A stretch of DNA of 64,000 nucleotides from Pseudoalteromonas sp. DL-6. GTDB lineage: Bacteria; Pseudomonadota; Gammaproteobacteria; Enterobacterales; Alteromonadaceae. Shown here one piece after another: positions 55,405 to 64,000 of the stretch. Each line of letters opens with the position of its first letter. The first letter of the stretch is position 1. Where the stretch lies: NCBI RefSeq assembly GCF_004328665.1, contig NZ_CP019770.1, forward strand, positions 1,550,001 through 1,614,000, given 5' to 3'. The notes under the pieces are model-generated. The model did not search any database, was not told the origin of the DNA, and saw only the letters and a list, made by a program, of their open reading frames with translations. The position numbers and the translations under genes were made by a program.

Positions 55405-56310
55405 TTAAACGGGCACTAAAACATGTTTTAAAATGTCTGCAATTTGGTTGTTGCCCGCTTCACTGTGCAAACCTAATCTATGCTGGCACACACTTGAAAA
55501 TACCGCTTGTACATCTTCAGGTAGTACAAAATCTCGACCTTCAATATAGGCCCATGCTTTTGCTGATTTTGCCAACGCCATACTTGCTCTTGGTGAAAGC
55601 GAAGCCGATAACGATTGTGCCTCACGAGTGTAAGTCACTAATTCAATAATATAATCAACAACCGGAGCGCTTAGCGTAATATTAGCTATAGATTCTTGTA
55701 TTTGTTTAAGTTGTTGTTGGTTAATTCGTTGTGGTAATTGGGAGTAATCGCGCTTTTGATTGTTTAATAGTAATCTTTTTTCAGCGTTTTTAGGTGGAAA
55801 ACCTAAGCTTATGCGCATTAAAAAACGATCTAATTGCGATTCTGGCAGCGGATAAGTTCCTGCTTGATATAAAGGGTTTTGCGTAGCAATAACAAAAAAC
55901 GGAGTAGGGAGCAGGTACTTTTCTCCATCTACAGTCACTTGTTGTTCTTCCATGGCTTCTAATAACGAACTTTGGGTTTTAGGACCCGCACGATTTATCT
56001 CATCAGCAAGTACAACTTGACTAAAAATCGGGCCTTTATGAAATGAAAAACTGTGTTCTTTATTATTAAAAATATTGGTACCAATAATATCAGCCGGTAA
56101 TAAATCGCTGGTAAATTGTATACGCTGATAAGACAACCCCAAAACGGCAGCCAATGCATGCGATAAAGTGGTTTTACCCATGCCAGGTAAGTCTTCAATT
56201 AGTAAATGGCCTTCACTAAACAAACAGGCTAATGCTAATTTTATTTGTTGTTGTTTGCCAAATATAACCGTAGATAGGTCATCAATAATGGTGGTAACAA
56301 TGTGCTGCAT
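55405..56310 (-). CDS. MoxR family AAA+ ATPase
   Basis: This chaperone-like AAA+ ATPase has 301 residues. Walker A is LPGMGKTT (41-48), Walker B VVLADEINRAGP, sensor and arginine elements are in PLPESQLDRFLMRI, and the MoxR lid domain is C-terminal (LSPRASMALAKSAKAWA). It is paired with DUF58 by a 4-nt gap and preceded at 7 nt by a response regulator gene. Confidence 0.93.
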   Translation of the reverse strand: MQHIVTTIIDDLSTVIFGKQQQIKLALACLFSEGHLLIEDLPGMGKTTLSHALAAVLGLSYQRIQFTSDLLPADIIGTNIFNNKEHSFSFHKGPIFSQVVLADEINRAGPKTQSSLLEAMEEQQVTVDGEKYLLPTPFFVIATQNPLYQAGTYPLPESQLDRFLMRISLGFPPKNAEKRLLLNNQKRDYSQLPQRINQQQLKQIQESIANITLSAPVVDYIIELVTYTREAQSLSASLSPRASMALAKSAKAWAYIEGRDFVLPEDVQAVFSSVCQHRLGLHSEAGNNQIADILKHVLVPV

Positions 56311-56317
56311 AATTTAA

Positions 56318-56701
56318 TTAATCTATAAGTTCTAAACGTTTCATTACGGCATCAACTTTTTGTGCGTTGAAAGGTTTGGCTATAAATTCTTTTGCACCAA
56401 GCTCCCAAGTGTTTTGTACGGTTTCAAAGCTGTTGTGGCCAGAACACATAACCACATGGGCATGTGGATGCTCGTTGTTAATTGACTCTAAAATTTCAAC
56501 GCTTTCAGAATCAGGCAAATCAACATCTAAAAAAATAACGTTAGGCGACTTTTCAATAAGTAAGGGTTTAGCACAATTAAAATTATCGCATTCAATTATG
56601 TCGTCGAAACCCAAGCCAGCTAAAACTTGGCTTAAATCAGCACGGATCTGTTTAACATCATCAATGATTAAAATAGGTTCGAGTGGGCGTACAAATTCCA
56701 T
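56318..56701 (-). CDS. Stand-alone response regulator receiver protein
   Basis: This is a 127-residue CheY-like receiver without an output domain. The acidic pair (DD at 14-15), the phosphoacceptor Asp59 in VIFLDVDLP, Ser/Thr in MCSGH and Lys in FIAKPF are present. It is the first gene of the MoxR-DUF58-transglutaminase-antiporter operon, which suggests it controls or is controlled with that module. No cognate kinase is nearby. Confidence 0.9.
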   Translation of the reverse strand: MEFVRPLEPILIIDDVKQIRADLSQVLAGLGFDDIIECDNFNCAKPLLIEKSPNVIFLDVDLPDSESVEILESINNEHPHAHVVMCSGHNSFETVQNTWELGAKEFIAKPFNAQKVDAVMKRLELID

Positions 56702-57021
56702 ATGAATACTTCAACATTTTTTACGGCTTGTGGTTTAATATTAAGCCAAGCAATCAGGAACCTCAAGGTGATAACTATGAATAACCGTATTTGCCGTTAA
56801 AATGCACGTTATGTCCGATACCGTCTAGTATTGGACTTAGTGAGAGTGCTAGAACCAAAATACAGTGCTACATATAAGGATAAGCTTAACTACCTATAAT
56901 TTATATTATGTTAAATAGGATGGGTTAATACTTTACAAGCTTACGGCACGGTGTTTATGCACGTTATTATCACTGTATCTGAGCCCTTTTCCCATAAAGA
57001 TGTATTCAACTATAAAACTCA
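56702..57021. other. Gene-free region upstream of the response regulator operon
   Basis: About 320 bases between two minus-strand genes. I see no coding frame, terminator of clear strength or repeat. It must contain the operon promoter, which I cannot place. Confidence 0.4.
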
Positions 57022-57435
57022 CTACGCGCTATTTGCTTTGTTTAAACTATTAAGCTCATTAGTTAATTGTTGTAACTGCTTAGTTTTTTCATTTAGCTTT
57101 TGCTGATACTTTTCAATTTTATCGAACTTGCCTTGTTGCTTAGCTTTATTTATATCAGCTTTATATTCTTCAATTTCGATACTGGTCTTATCTATTTTTT
57201 GTTGTAACTCTGTAATTAATCCTTCGTGGCTACAATGTGAATTTATACTCTTTAGTGCTTTATCAAGGCCCGCGACTTTGTGATCATTACCTTGTTGTTT
57301 TGCAATTAATAATTCTTGGTTAACTTCACAGGCTTTCTTTTCACAGCCGTTTAAATTCATACAATTGTTTTGAGCTAACACGCTTGCTGAGCTTACTAAT
57401 AACAGGCTTATTGCTATACCTCTTAAATATTTCAT
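57022..57435 (-). CDS. DUF1090 periplasmic protein (YqjC-like)
   Basis: This 137-residue protein has a signal peptide (MKYLRGIAISLLLVSSASVLAQ). The mature part has four cysteines (CMNLNGCEKKACEV, SHCSH) and a long lysine/glutamine-rich coiled coil with repeated KAKQQGKFDKIEKYQQKL-type segments, the DUF1090 pattern. Function unknown. It follows pfkA with a 39-nt gap. Confidence 0.82.
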   Translation of the reverse strand: MKYLRGIAISLLLVSSASVLAQNNCMNLNGCEKKACEVNQELLIAKQQGNDHKVAGLDKALKSINSHCSHEGLITELQQKIDKTSIEIEEYKADINKAKQQGKFDKIEKYQQKLNEKTKQLQQLTNELNSLNKANSA

Positions 57436-57474
57436 TTATAGTTTCTCATTCTGGATATTATGCTTATTTAATTA

Positions 57475-58443
57475 CTATCTACAAAATACAGATAACAGCC
57501 CTTGTAGCTCGTCACTAATAACGTGTTGTTTAACAACATCTTGCATAGGTGTATTAGCGACTGCGTTATTTAATATACCAACCATTATAGCGGTTTCCCC
57601 AGCACATAATGCTTTTACACTTTGTACACCCAATCTTATTGCTAACATACGATCAGCAGCCGATGGATTACCACCGCGTTGTAAGTGCCCTAGTTTAGTT
57701 ACACGTAAATCTATATTTGAATTTACAGCAGCTATTTTTTCACACACATGCTCAACACCAATTTCGTCGCCTTCAGACACTACCACGATAAATGCGTGTT
57801 CACTGTGATAATCTCTAATTTTATTCAATAAATCATCAATGTCTTTATCATTTTCAGGAATTAATATTGAGTCGGCACCAGAAGTTAGCCCTGCATAAGT
57901 ACCAATATAGCCAGAATCACGCCCCATTACTTCAATAATAAACACCCTATTATGGGATTCAGCTGTATCTCTAATATTATCAATGCATTGCATTGATGTG
58001 TTTACTGCTGTATCGAACCCTAAGGTGTAGTCTGTGCCTGCAATATCATTATCAATAGTGCCAGGAATACCTATATAAGGGATGTTGGTAATGTGCGATA
58101 ACCATAAACATCCTCTAAAAGAGCCATCGCCACCTATGACAATTAAGGCATCAACATTATTATGTTCAATTGCAGCTAAAGCTTGCTGCCTACCTGTCTC
58201 TGTTCTAAATCTTTCACTGCGTGCAGTTTTTAACACAGTCCCACCCAAGTGCATACTTTGTTGCAAACTTTTATAGTCCAAGGGAATTAAGTCATTATCA
58301 ATAAGACCCTCAAATCCTTTGCGAACCCCTGATACTTTGATCCCTTGTTGTTGAGCGGTTTTTACTATGGCAAATAATGCGGTGTTCATTCCCGGAGCAT
58401 CCCCACCAGAGGTTAGCACGGCAATATGTTGAATTGGCTGCAT
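57475..58443 (-). CDS. pfkA: 6-phosphofructokinase (ATP-dependent, PfkA type)
   Basis: PfkA phosphorylates fructose 6-phosphate in glycolysis. The 322-residue form (ATG at 58443, preceded by AGGATG) has TSGGDAPGMNTAL, GGDGSFRGC, the catalytic GTIDNDIAGTDYT and EVMGRDSGYIG. An upstream ATG (58470) would add nine residues. Length matches E. coli PfkA (320). Its presence argues for a full Embden-Meyerhof pathway. Confidence 0.95.
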   Translation of the reverse strand: MQPIQHIAVLTSGGDAPGMNTALFAIVKTAQQQGIKVSGVRKGFEGLIDNDLIPLDYKSLQQSMHLGGTVLKTARSERFRTETGRQQALAAIEHNNVDALIVIGGDGSFRGCLWLSHITNIPYIGIPGTIDNDIAGTDYTLGFDTAVNTSMQCIDNIRDTAESHNRVFIIEVMGRDSGYIGTYAGLTSGADSILIPENDKDIDDLLNKIRDYHSEHAFIVVVSEGDEIGVEHVCEKIAAVNSNIDLRVTKLGHLQRGGNPSAADRMLAIRLGVQSVKALCAGETAIMVGILNNAVANTPMQDVVKQHVISDELQGLLSVFCR

Positions 58444-58632
58444 TGGTTCACATCCTATTAAGCTATACATTAATAATTGATAATAGCTGTTTATGAGTAG
58501 GCTGTGTAAAGTAAGCGCAGTAAAGTTGATCTACTTAGGGTTTATTTGATTGTTTAATCAGTATGAAGGGAGCAGTAGTAACTTGAAAAGTTGGTATGTT
58601 GCTTTTGCTTTATCAACAACATACCGTGATTT

Positions 58633-59205
58633 TTAATGAAGAGCCGCTGTAAAAGGAATGTTTTTACAAATTTCGGCTTCTATTGTTAGTAACTCGTCTA
58701 AGCGTTCGTCAACTTCTTGCTTATCAAAGTATTCGTAGGCAAGCTCTACAAATAAATTTTTATGTTTTTCTTCTGATTTAGCAATTGCGACATAAAAATC
58801 TTTTTCTTTTCCTTCAGGTAGTGCCTCGGCAACTAAAGAAAAACGTTCATGTCCCCTCGCCTCAATTACCCCACCTACTAATAGTCTGTCCATTAAAAAA
58901 CCATCACGACCATGCCTAAAGTGTGCACGAATTTGTTTAATGTAAGGATCTTTTTTATCATCACCCAAATTAGTATCGCGTTCAATTAATAGTTTAAGTA
59001 CTTGTTTAAAATGAATTAACTCTTCTAGTGCTAAGTCAGTCATGGCTTTAACTAACTTACGCTTATCTGGATAATGTGAAAGCATAGACATGGCCATGCC
59101 CGATGCTTTTTTTTCAGCAGCTGCGTGGTCTTGTAAAAAAGTTTCAAAGTCAGCTAAAACAACTTCGGTCCATTCAAATGGCGTGTGGTATTTTAATTCA
59201 AACAT
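58633..59205 (-). CDS. miaE: tRNA-(ms2io6A)-hydroxylase
   Basis: MiaE is a diiron monooxygenase that hydroxylates the isopentenyl side chain of ms2i6A37 in tRNA. The 190-residue helical protein has ferritin-like iron-ligand motifs, ALEELIHFKQVL and a later EEKHKNLFVEL, with EARGHERF between. It is the second tRNA-modifying oxygenase gene in the window besides trhO. Single gene. Confidence 0.93.
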   Translation of the reverse strand: MFELKYHTPFEWTEVVLADFETFLQDHAAAEKKASGMAMSMLSHYPDKRKLVKAMTDLALEELIHFKQVLKLLIERDTNLGDDKKDPYIKQIRAHFRHGRDGFLMDRLLVGGVIEARGHERFSLVAEALPEGKEKDFYVAIAKSEEKHKNLFVELAYEYFDKQEVDERLDELLTIEAEICKNIPFTAALH

Positions 59206-59273
59206 AAGGATACAACTTATAAAATAATGCGTGGATTTTAGCGTATTTAAAAATAAAAATCTTGGCTCATGGT

Positions 59274-59912
59274 TTAAATTTGGCTCTCATAAGGTAAAAA
59301 TTTATCTATCCGCCCTTTCGCGGTCGACTCAATTTTTAATGGATGCTTTATATCATTCCACGCGGTGACTTTACCGCCCATATTCATTTTTTCAAATCCG
59401 GCTAATTCAGAGCTTATATTTAAAAAATCACAAAGCTGACTAAAACTGTTAGGTTTAGCTATATCTATCGCTAAAAAATCATTTTCTCGATTACTGAAAT
59501 AAGCCTTAGCATTATTAATATGCTTTTTATAACAGTCAGTTAAATATTTATCGTTATTTATGTTTTCTAGTGAAAAATCTTTAAACGTATTCAAATAACA
59601 GCGTTTTAAATGAATATTAAAGCCACCATCTGCCCGGGTTAAATTAGTGTGCATTCGCTGTAAAAGCTGACGGATAGAAGGTAACCAAGCAGCAAGATCT
59701 CGCTCTAAATATATAAATTTTGCGCCTGGATAGAATTTATCTAATGCTTGAAAATCGTTAAATACAGGCGTATCTGCTATAGCCAGCGCATTATCAAAAC
59801 AAGCGGTGGTATATGCAGTATGAGCGGTTGGTATACCAAATTGTAAAAATGCATTGCATACACTGGTGGTCCCGGTTCGCGGTAAACCTATAATAAATAT
59901 TTTTTGTGTCAT
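59274..59912 (-). CDS. Sulfotransferase family protein
   Basis: This 212-residue protein has the PAPS-binding P-loop-like motif at its N-terminus (FIIGLPRTGTTSVCNAF, residues 5-21) and a later YLERDLAAWLPSIR segment resembling the 3'-phosphate-binding region. Target molecule unknown; capsule, glycan or lipid sulfation are possible in marine bacteria. The solute-binding gene begins 6 nt upstream, so they share a transcript. Confidence 0.75.
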   Translation of the reverse strand: MTQKIFIIGLPRTGTTSVCNAFLQFGIPTAHTAYTTACFDNALAIADTPVFNDFQALDKFYPGAKFIYLERDLAAWLPSIRQLLQRMHTNLTRADGGFNIHLKRCYLNTFKDFSLENINNDKYLTDCYKKHINNAKAYFSNRENDFLAIDIAKPNSFSQLCDFLNISSELAGFEKMNMGGKVTAWNDIKHPLKIESTAKGRIDKFLPYESQI

Positions 59913-59918
59913 GGGGAG

Positions 59919-60818
59919 TTAAATATCTTTTTCTGAAAACCAAAGTGCAGCATCACCTAAGGGAGTTAATGCTGGTAACTGATTGTTTTTTAGTTTAATA
60001 ATTGTTTTATTTTTTATATCAGCGTGCTCTATTGCACTGCGGTGATACGCATTAAATAAGCGGTCGAACTCACCGTTACTGCGCATTATTTCGAGTCCTT
60101 TTTCGACGGCTTGCGCAATTTTCGGTGTGTCTTTGTTAAAAAAGAAGTAGATGGCGGCTGGGTATTGCAACATTAAATGTGGCACCAAGGTTAAGTTTGC
60201 ACCTGTATCATCTTTAAAGGTATTTAGCTCTGTTTCAACCTCAAGCAACGATCGAGGAAATACATCCCCCCTGCCTTTTATTAACATATTAAATAATGAG
60301 CTGTATTCAATTGATGTTGATACAGTTAATCCACTATCTAATAATATTTTTGTATCAGGCCAATCATGTCCTTGAATAAAATGCACTGGTTTGAGGTCTC
60401 TCAGGCTCTCAATACTTGATAAGCTACTAAGCTTGTTTTGTGTGGTTACTAATAAACGCCAGCCATATAATCCTTTAAAAATAGGCACTCTTACAGGTAG
60501 GAGTTCTTGCTCTCGCTGCTGTGAAGTCATAGTCCATGCAACATTAATTTCATCGTTATGAATAATTTGTTTTAAAGAGCGGCTTTGTGCCATCGAAATA
60601 CTCGAAGCATTTAATGTGAAACTCTCACCACTGGATTGCAAGGCGGCCCTTAATAATACTATTGGGTATAAAATTTCATTTTCGCCACTGCGCATGGTTT
60701 TTGGATAGACAACTTGTAAAGTATCGCTGGCGTTTTTTGTGTTGTTTTCTATTGCCGATGCACCAGGTGCAACTAAGCTAATAAAATAACAAGTTGAAAA
60801 AACAATAGCGAATCGCAT
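59919..60818 (-). CDS. Periplasmic solute-binding-like protein
   Basis: This 299-residue protein has a signal peptide (MRFAIVFSTCYFISLVAPGASA) and a family 3-like two-lobe binding fold, with characteristic LRDLKPVHFIQGHDWPDTKILLDSGL and FFFNKDTPKIAQAVEKGLEIMRSNGEFDRLF. No ABC permease or ATPase gene is adjacent, so it may sense rather than import, or work with a remote transporter. It lies between MAPEG and the sulfotransferase with gaps of 5-6 nt. Confidence 0.72.
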   Translation of the reverse strand: MRFAIVFSTCYFISLVAPGASAIENNTKNASDTLQVVYPKTMRSGENEILYPIVLLRAALQSSGESFTLNASSISMAQSRSLKQIIHNDEINVAWTMTSQQREQELLPVRVPIFKGLYGWRLLVTTQNKLSSLSSIESLRDLKPVHFIQGHDWPDTKILLDSGLTVSTSIEYSSLFNMLIKGRGDVFPRSLLEVETELNTFKDDTGANLTLVPHLMLQYPAAIYFFFNKDTPKIAQAVEKGLEIMRSNGEFDRLFNAYHRSAIEHADIKNKTIIKLKNNQLPALTPLGDAALWFSEKDI

Positions 60819-60823
60819 CGTTT

Positions 60824-61204
60824 CTATCGACTTAACAATAAAATTAAGGAACTTACAAAAAGAATAGCGAAAGTCATCACCATACTTAATGCGCGTGCTT
60901 TCAAATTGTTAGTACTAATAGCAGAGCCATGAAGCGCACGGCTAATAAATAACAAACCACCGAGTGCATGCACATAGTGACTCGCTAACCCTTGATACTC
61001 TAATAAGAACAGTAAAATTAGGCTAATTGGCACGTACTCAATAAAGTTACCGTGAGCCCGAGTTGCACGCTCAAGTGCCGGATGACTCCCATTACCAAGT
61101 GAAATGCCTTCAGCCTTGCGTATTTTTACAACATTAATACTCAAGTAAATATAATATAGTGCCAGTAAAGCGGCATAACTTGATATGATCACAGTATTTT
61201 CCAT
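60824..61204 (-). CDS. MAPEG family membrane protein
   Basis: This 126-residue protein has four predicted membrane helices and the MAPEG signature HPALERATRAHGNFIEYVP (about 42-60). Bacterial members are glutathione-dependent or of unknown function. It is the first gene of the MAPEG-solute binding-sulfotransferase cluster. Confidence 0.85.
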   Translation of the reverse strand: MENTVIISSYAALLALYYIYLSINVVKIRKAEGISLGNGSHPALERATRAHGNFIEYVPISLILLFLLEYQGLASHYVHALGGLLFISRALHGSAISTNNLKARALSMVMTFAILFVSSLILLLSR

Positions 61205-61303
61205 TTAATTTTTAAGCAATAATAACACATAACTTAAGCAGTAAAATCACCATTTGTGGTAGAGTGATTTATGAGCTGGAATCGTAATTAGTAAGGATAT
61301 TAT

Positions 61304-62671
61304 GTGTATTTAAGAACGAGAATAACCAATATCTATCGGGAAATAATTAACAGTATTGGATTTTACCCCTCACTCTTGTCGGTGGCATTTTTATTTTTTG
61401 CTGTGCTGACTATGTCAGTCGAGTACTTAGCCCCCATAGAACAATTTAAAACATTAATTTCTTTTATATTAGTTGATAGTGCAGAAAACGCACGCACCAT
61501 TTTAAGTACTCTTGCAGGCAGTATTATTTCGTTAACCGTCTTTAGCTTTTCTATGGTGATGGTGGTATTAAATGCAGCTAGTGCAAGTTTATCACCGAGA
61601 GTTGTTCCAGGGTTGATCACACGCAAGTCACATCAAATGGTATTAGGGTTTTATTTGGGTAGTATTATTTATTCAATTATCATGTTGATTAACATAAACA
61701 AACTTGATAATGGTGATACCGCTATTCCGTCTCTTGGCGTGTTGTTTGCGCTTGTTTTTGGGTTAATCTCTTTAGGGTTATTTGTATTTTTTATTCACTC
61801 TATTTCAAAAGCAATTCAAGTTGATAACGTATTAAATGGGTTGTTTAGGCAAACCAAAAAAGAAATTCAAGACATTATCAATATGCAAAATGAAAACCCC
61901 GTTGATAACTTTCCCGAGTTTTCAAACTGGCATTCAATAAATAGTACGACCGAGGGTTACTACAAAGGGGTTCACACTAATAAATTGTGTGCCCTGCTAG
62001 CAGATGAAAACATTGAGCTGTTTATTACGGTTAAGCAAGGTTACTTTACAGTTAAAGGTTACCCGTTTTTAAAATGTAATAAGGATATTTCTGAGAACGA
62101 AGCGTTAATTGAGAAAATCCTAGACTGTTTTATATTTTATATAGAAGAATACATTAGTGACCATTACCGCTACGGTTTAACGCAAATTTCTGAAATTGCG
62201 GTAAAAGCAATGAGTCCAGGAATTAACGATCCGGGTACTGCGGTTAAATCAATTGATATGCTCAGTATATTATTAATTGATCGACTGAAAATTAATGCAA
62301 TTAACTATGCGTGTAATCAATCTGAAGCGTCGCCATTACTATATTTTCACGAAACCAGTTTTGATGAACTACTGCATGATAACTTCACCCCTTTACGCAA
62401 TTATGCAAAAGGCGATGCCTATGTAATGACTAACGTTATTGAAGCATTTAAAAATATTTTATTTATTGCTAATGAGGATGTGGATGCACGCAACAGTGTG
62501 TTTAATTATTTAAATGCCATTGTTGATGATATTAATCAGCATATAGTTAACGAATATGATCGCCAAGAAATTAGTAATATGCTGTATGCCATTGTGCGCA
62601 TTAGTGAATCACAGGGAAAGCAGTTGGTGGCACGTTTTGAGCGCCACCCTAAAACAACATTTAGTCTATAA
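61304..62671 (+). CDS. DUF2254 membrane protein
   Basis: This 455-residue protein has four N-terminal membrane helices (about 18-165) and a cytoplasmic C-terminal region with ISEIAVKAMSPGINDPGTAVKSIDML, the hallmark of DUF2254. Function unknown. The start is GTG at 61304 with AAGGA upstream; the overlapping ATG at 61302 is in a frame that stops after three codons. Its 3' end overlaps the convergent SIMPL gene by 11 nt. Confidence 0.85.
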   Translation: MYLRTRITNIYREIINSIGFYPSLLSVAFLFFAVLTMSVEYLAPIEQFKTLISFILVDSAENARTILSTLAGSIISLTVFSFSMVMVVLNAASASLSPRVVPGLITRKSHQMVLGFYLGSIIYSIIMLININKLDNGDTAIPSLGVLFALVFGLISLGLFVFFIHSISKAIQVDNVLNGLFRQTKKEIQDIINMQNENPVDNFPEFSNWHSINSTTEGYYKGVHTNKLCALLADENIELFITVKQGYFTVKGYPFLKCNKDISENEALIEKILDCFIFYIEEYISDHYRYGLTQISEIAVKAMSPGINDPGTAVKSIDMLSILLIDRLKINAINYACNQSEASPLLYFHETSFDELLHDNFTPLRNYAKGDAYVMTNVIEAFKNILFIANEDVDARNSVFNYLNAIVDDINQHIVNEYDRQEISNMLYAIVRISESQGKQLVARFERHPKTTFSL

Positions 62672-63371
62672 AATAAATGGCATAGCTTGATGCGCTTATT
62701 GTAATTTCACCAGCATGATAGGCATCGGGTACATAGTTACTCGGTGCACTATCAGCCATTAATACTTTTTCACTGCGCATGTAAGGCACTGATGGCATAT
62801 CAAGTGGACTTAATGACGCACTATATAAGCCTTTCAATTCAACATCAAAATCATCAGTTAACTCTTTTGCCGCTGCTTTAGCTTGTTTAATAGCTAATTT
62901 TTGTGCTTTTTTGTGCAGCTCATCGTAGTTGCTCGCTAAAAATTGGGTTTGCCTAATTTCATTAATGCCATTATTAACTAAGCTTTGTAGTAATTCAGGG
63001 TATTTATTAATCGCAGAAAGTTTAATTGTCAGCGAGCGTGACACTTTAAACCCGGTAAACTCTTGCTTACCTGTTTCGCGGTTATATTGATTATCGCGAT
63101 AGATTGAGATTTGACCAGCATTAATATCGGCATCAGCAACGCCTAGTTTTTTTACTAAACTAATTGCGTTGGCCATAGTGGTGTCGGTTTGTTTTTTTGC
63201 GGCAATTAAGTTTTTATCTATTTCAGTAATACCTACCGTTAATAGAACATGATCGGGCATAGTTGTTAGTGAAGCTTCACCTTTAACATAGATATGCGGC
63301 TCTTCAGGAGCACTGGTTGCATAGGCTGACGTACTGAGCAAAGCAGCCGTTATTATCGAAAGCGTTTTCAT
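62661..63371 (-). CDS. SIMPL domain (DUF541) periplasmic protein
   Basis: This 236-residue protein has a signal peptide (MKTLSIITAALLSTSAYA) and a SIMPL domain: IYVKGEASLTTMPDHVLLTVGI, FKVSRSLTIKLSAINKYPELLQSL and the family's NGINEIRQTQF. Members have been linked to stress resistance and outer-membrane complexes; no specific function is assigned. Convergent with DUF2254. Confidence 0.87.
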   Translation of the reverse strand: MKTLSIITAALLSTSAYATSAPEEPHIYVKGEASLTTMPDHVLLTVGITEIDKNLIAAKKQTDTTMANAISLVKKLGVADADINAGQISIYRDNQYNRETGKQEFTGFKVSRSLTIKLSAINKYPELLQSLVNNGINEIRQTQFLASNYDELHKKAQKLAIKQAKAAAKELTDDFDVELKGLYSASLSPLDMPSVPYMRSEKVLMADSAPSNYVPDAYHAGEITISASSYAIYFID

Positions 63372-63440
63372 AAGTCTATCCTTTTAAATTTGATTGCCTT
63401 AGTTAACACCTTATGTGGTTAATTGCAGATGAACAAGCAT

Positions 63441-63468
63441 AAAAAAACAGGCAAAAGCCTGTTTTTTT
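63441..63468 (-). terminator. Terminator of the malic enzyme gene
   Basis: AAAAAAACAGGC and GCCTGTTTTTTT form a perfect 12-bp stem with a 4-nt loop, 12 nt after the malic enzyme stop. Confidence 0.92.
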
Positions 63469-63480
63469 AGTAATGAAGCA

Positions 63481-64000
63481 TTAAATGCTGCAACGCTTGT
63501 AGTTACGATACTTCGGTAACCAGTAGTTTCTGTCGATGGCTGCCCACAGTGCATCATCTGAAATTTCAAGGGCAACGCCCTCTTCAATCGCTTTTTTAGC
63601 GACTGCAAAAGCAATGCGTTTACTCAGCGTTTCAATTTCTGTTAACGCAGGTAATAAGCTACCTTTACCTGTATTGGCTAATGGTGATGACTCTGCCAAC
63701 ATTTCGCTCGACATAATTAACATTGCATCGGTAATACGCGTTGCTTTAGCAGCAATTACACCTAAACCAATACCAGGGAAAATATAGCTGTTATTACATT
63801 GAGGAATGGGGTAAGTCACGCCGTTATAAACAACAGGCTCAAATGGGCTACCTGTGGCTACAATCGCTTTACCATCAGTCCATTTGATAACATCTTCTGG
63901 GTAAGCTTCTACTTGTTTAGATGGATTACTTAACGGGAAAATAATAGGTGCTTCACATTTCGCGTGCATAGCGCGAATAACTTGCTCAGTAAATAAGCCC
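63481..64000 (-). CDS. maeA: NAD-dependent malic enzyme (3' part, cut by window end)
   Basis: This is the C-terminal 173 residues of an NAD-malic enzyme, which oxidatively decarboxylates malate to pyruvate. Seen here are [45 protein letters not shown] and the C-terminal [20 protein letters not shown]. The frame is open to base 64000, so the gene continues to the right. The ATG at 63969 is internal, not the start. Confidence 0.93.
   Translation of the reverse strand, partial: GLFTEQVIRAMHAKCEAPIIFPLSNPSKQVEAYPEDVIKWTDGKAIVATGSPFEPVVYNGVTYPIPQCNNSYIFPGIGLGVIAAKATRITDAMLIMSSEMLAESSPLANTGKGSLLPALTEIETLSKRIAFAVAKKAIEEGVALEISDDALWAAIDRNYWLPKYRNYKRCSI

Noticed and set aside
56804..56816. GCACGTTATGTCC, resembling an attC core
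   Set aside because: No matching R'' or paired inner arms nearby; only the 7-bp core is present, expected by chance.

Overview
The window reads as a chromosomal segment of a marine gammaproteobacterium of the Alteromonadales, most likely Pseudoalteromonas. This is inferred from gene content, AT-rich DNA and the combination of a liu leucine operon, the mms valine genes, fabA, rmf, miaE, trhO and acuI; no rRNA or tRNA gene is present to confirm it. Most of the window is ordinary, densely packed housekeeping and catabolic sequence with clear intrinsic terminators.

Layout: 1-10 kb holds a DEAD-box RNA helicase, trhO (tRNA U34 hydroxylation), a glycine-zipper lipoprotein, a two-gene RND efflux pump and a cNMP/CBS/nucleotidyltransferase protein paired with a DEDDh exonuclease. 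10-18 kb holds a BCCT transporter, asnB (with NtrC-like sites and a possible sigma-54 promoter upstream), pxpC/pxpB and an exported MsrA-thioredoxin-MsrB fusion, followed by an array of three short tandem units that look like minus-strand small RNA genes. 18-36 kb is the catabolic core. Reading left, liuR-liuABCDE-scoAB takes isovaleryl-CoA to acetoacetate and acetoacetyl-CoA. Reading right, thiolase-mmsA-acyl-CoA dehydrogenase-enoyl-CoA hydratase-HIBCH-mmsB-SDR finishes leucine breakdown and carries valine to propionyl-CoA. The two arms diverge from one control region with two LiuR-like operators.

36.06-38.6 kb is the foreign part. It contains a gene cassette bounded by integron-type recombination sequences, carrying a DUF262 protein and a HEPN-type protein in overlapping frames and ending in a well-formed attC site. 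A second, less certain cassette carries another RX4H (HEPN-like) protein. No integron integrase is in the window. This is the best candidate for an undescribed system, plausibly a toxin-antitoxin or phage-defence unit.

38.9-64 kb returns to core genes: cytochrome b561, a chemoreceptor with an unusual C-terminal sensor, an exported leucyl aminopeptidase, a Ser/Thr kinase-like protein, acuR-acuI with two operators, rmf, fabA with a FabR-type palindrome, a PTPS-like protein overlapping an M23 peptidase, a response regulator-MoxR-DUF58-transglutaminase-antiporter operon, pfkA, miaE, a sulfotransferase/solute-binding/MAPEG cluster, DUF2254 and SIMPL proteins, and the 3' part of an NAD-malic enzyme cut by the window end.

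Functions are assigned from recognisable motifs and family memory only; no database search was possible. Where an upstream in-frame start exists but a better ribosome-binding site favours an internal one, the internal start is used and the reason given.
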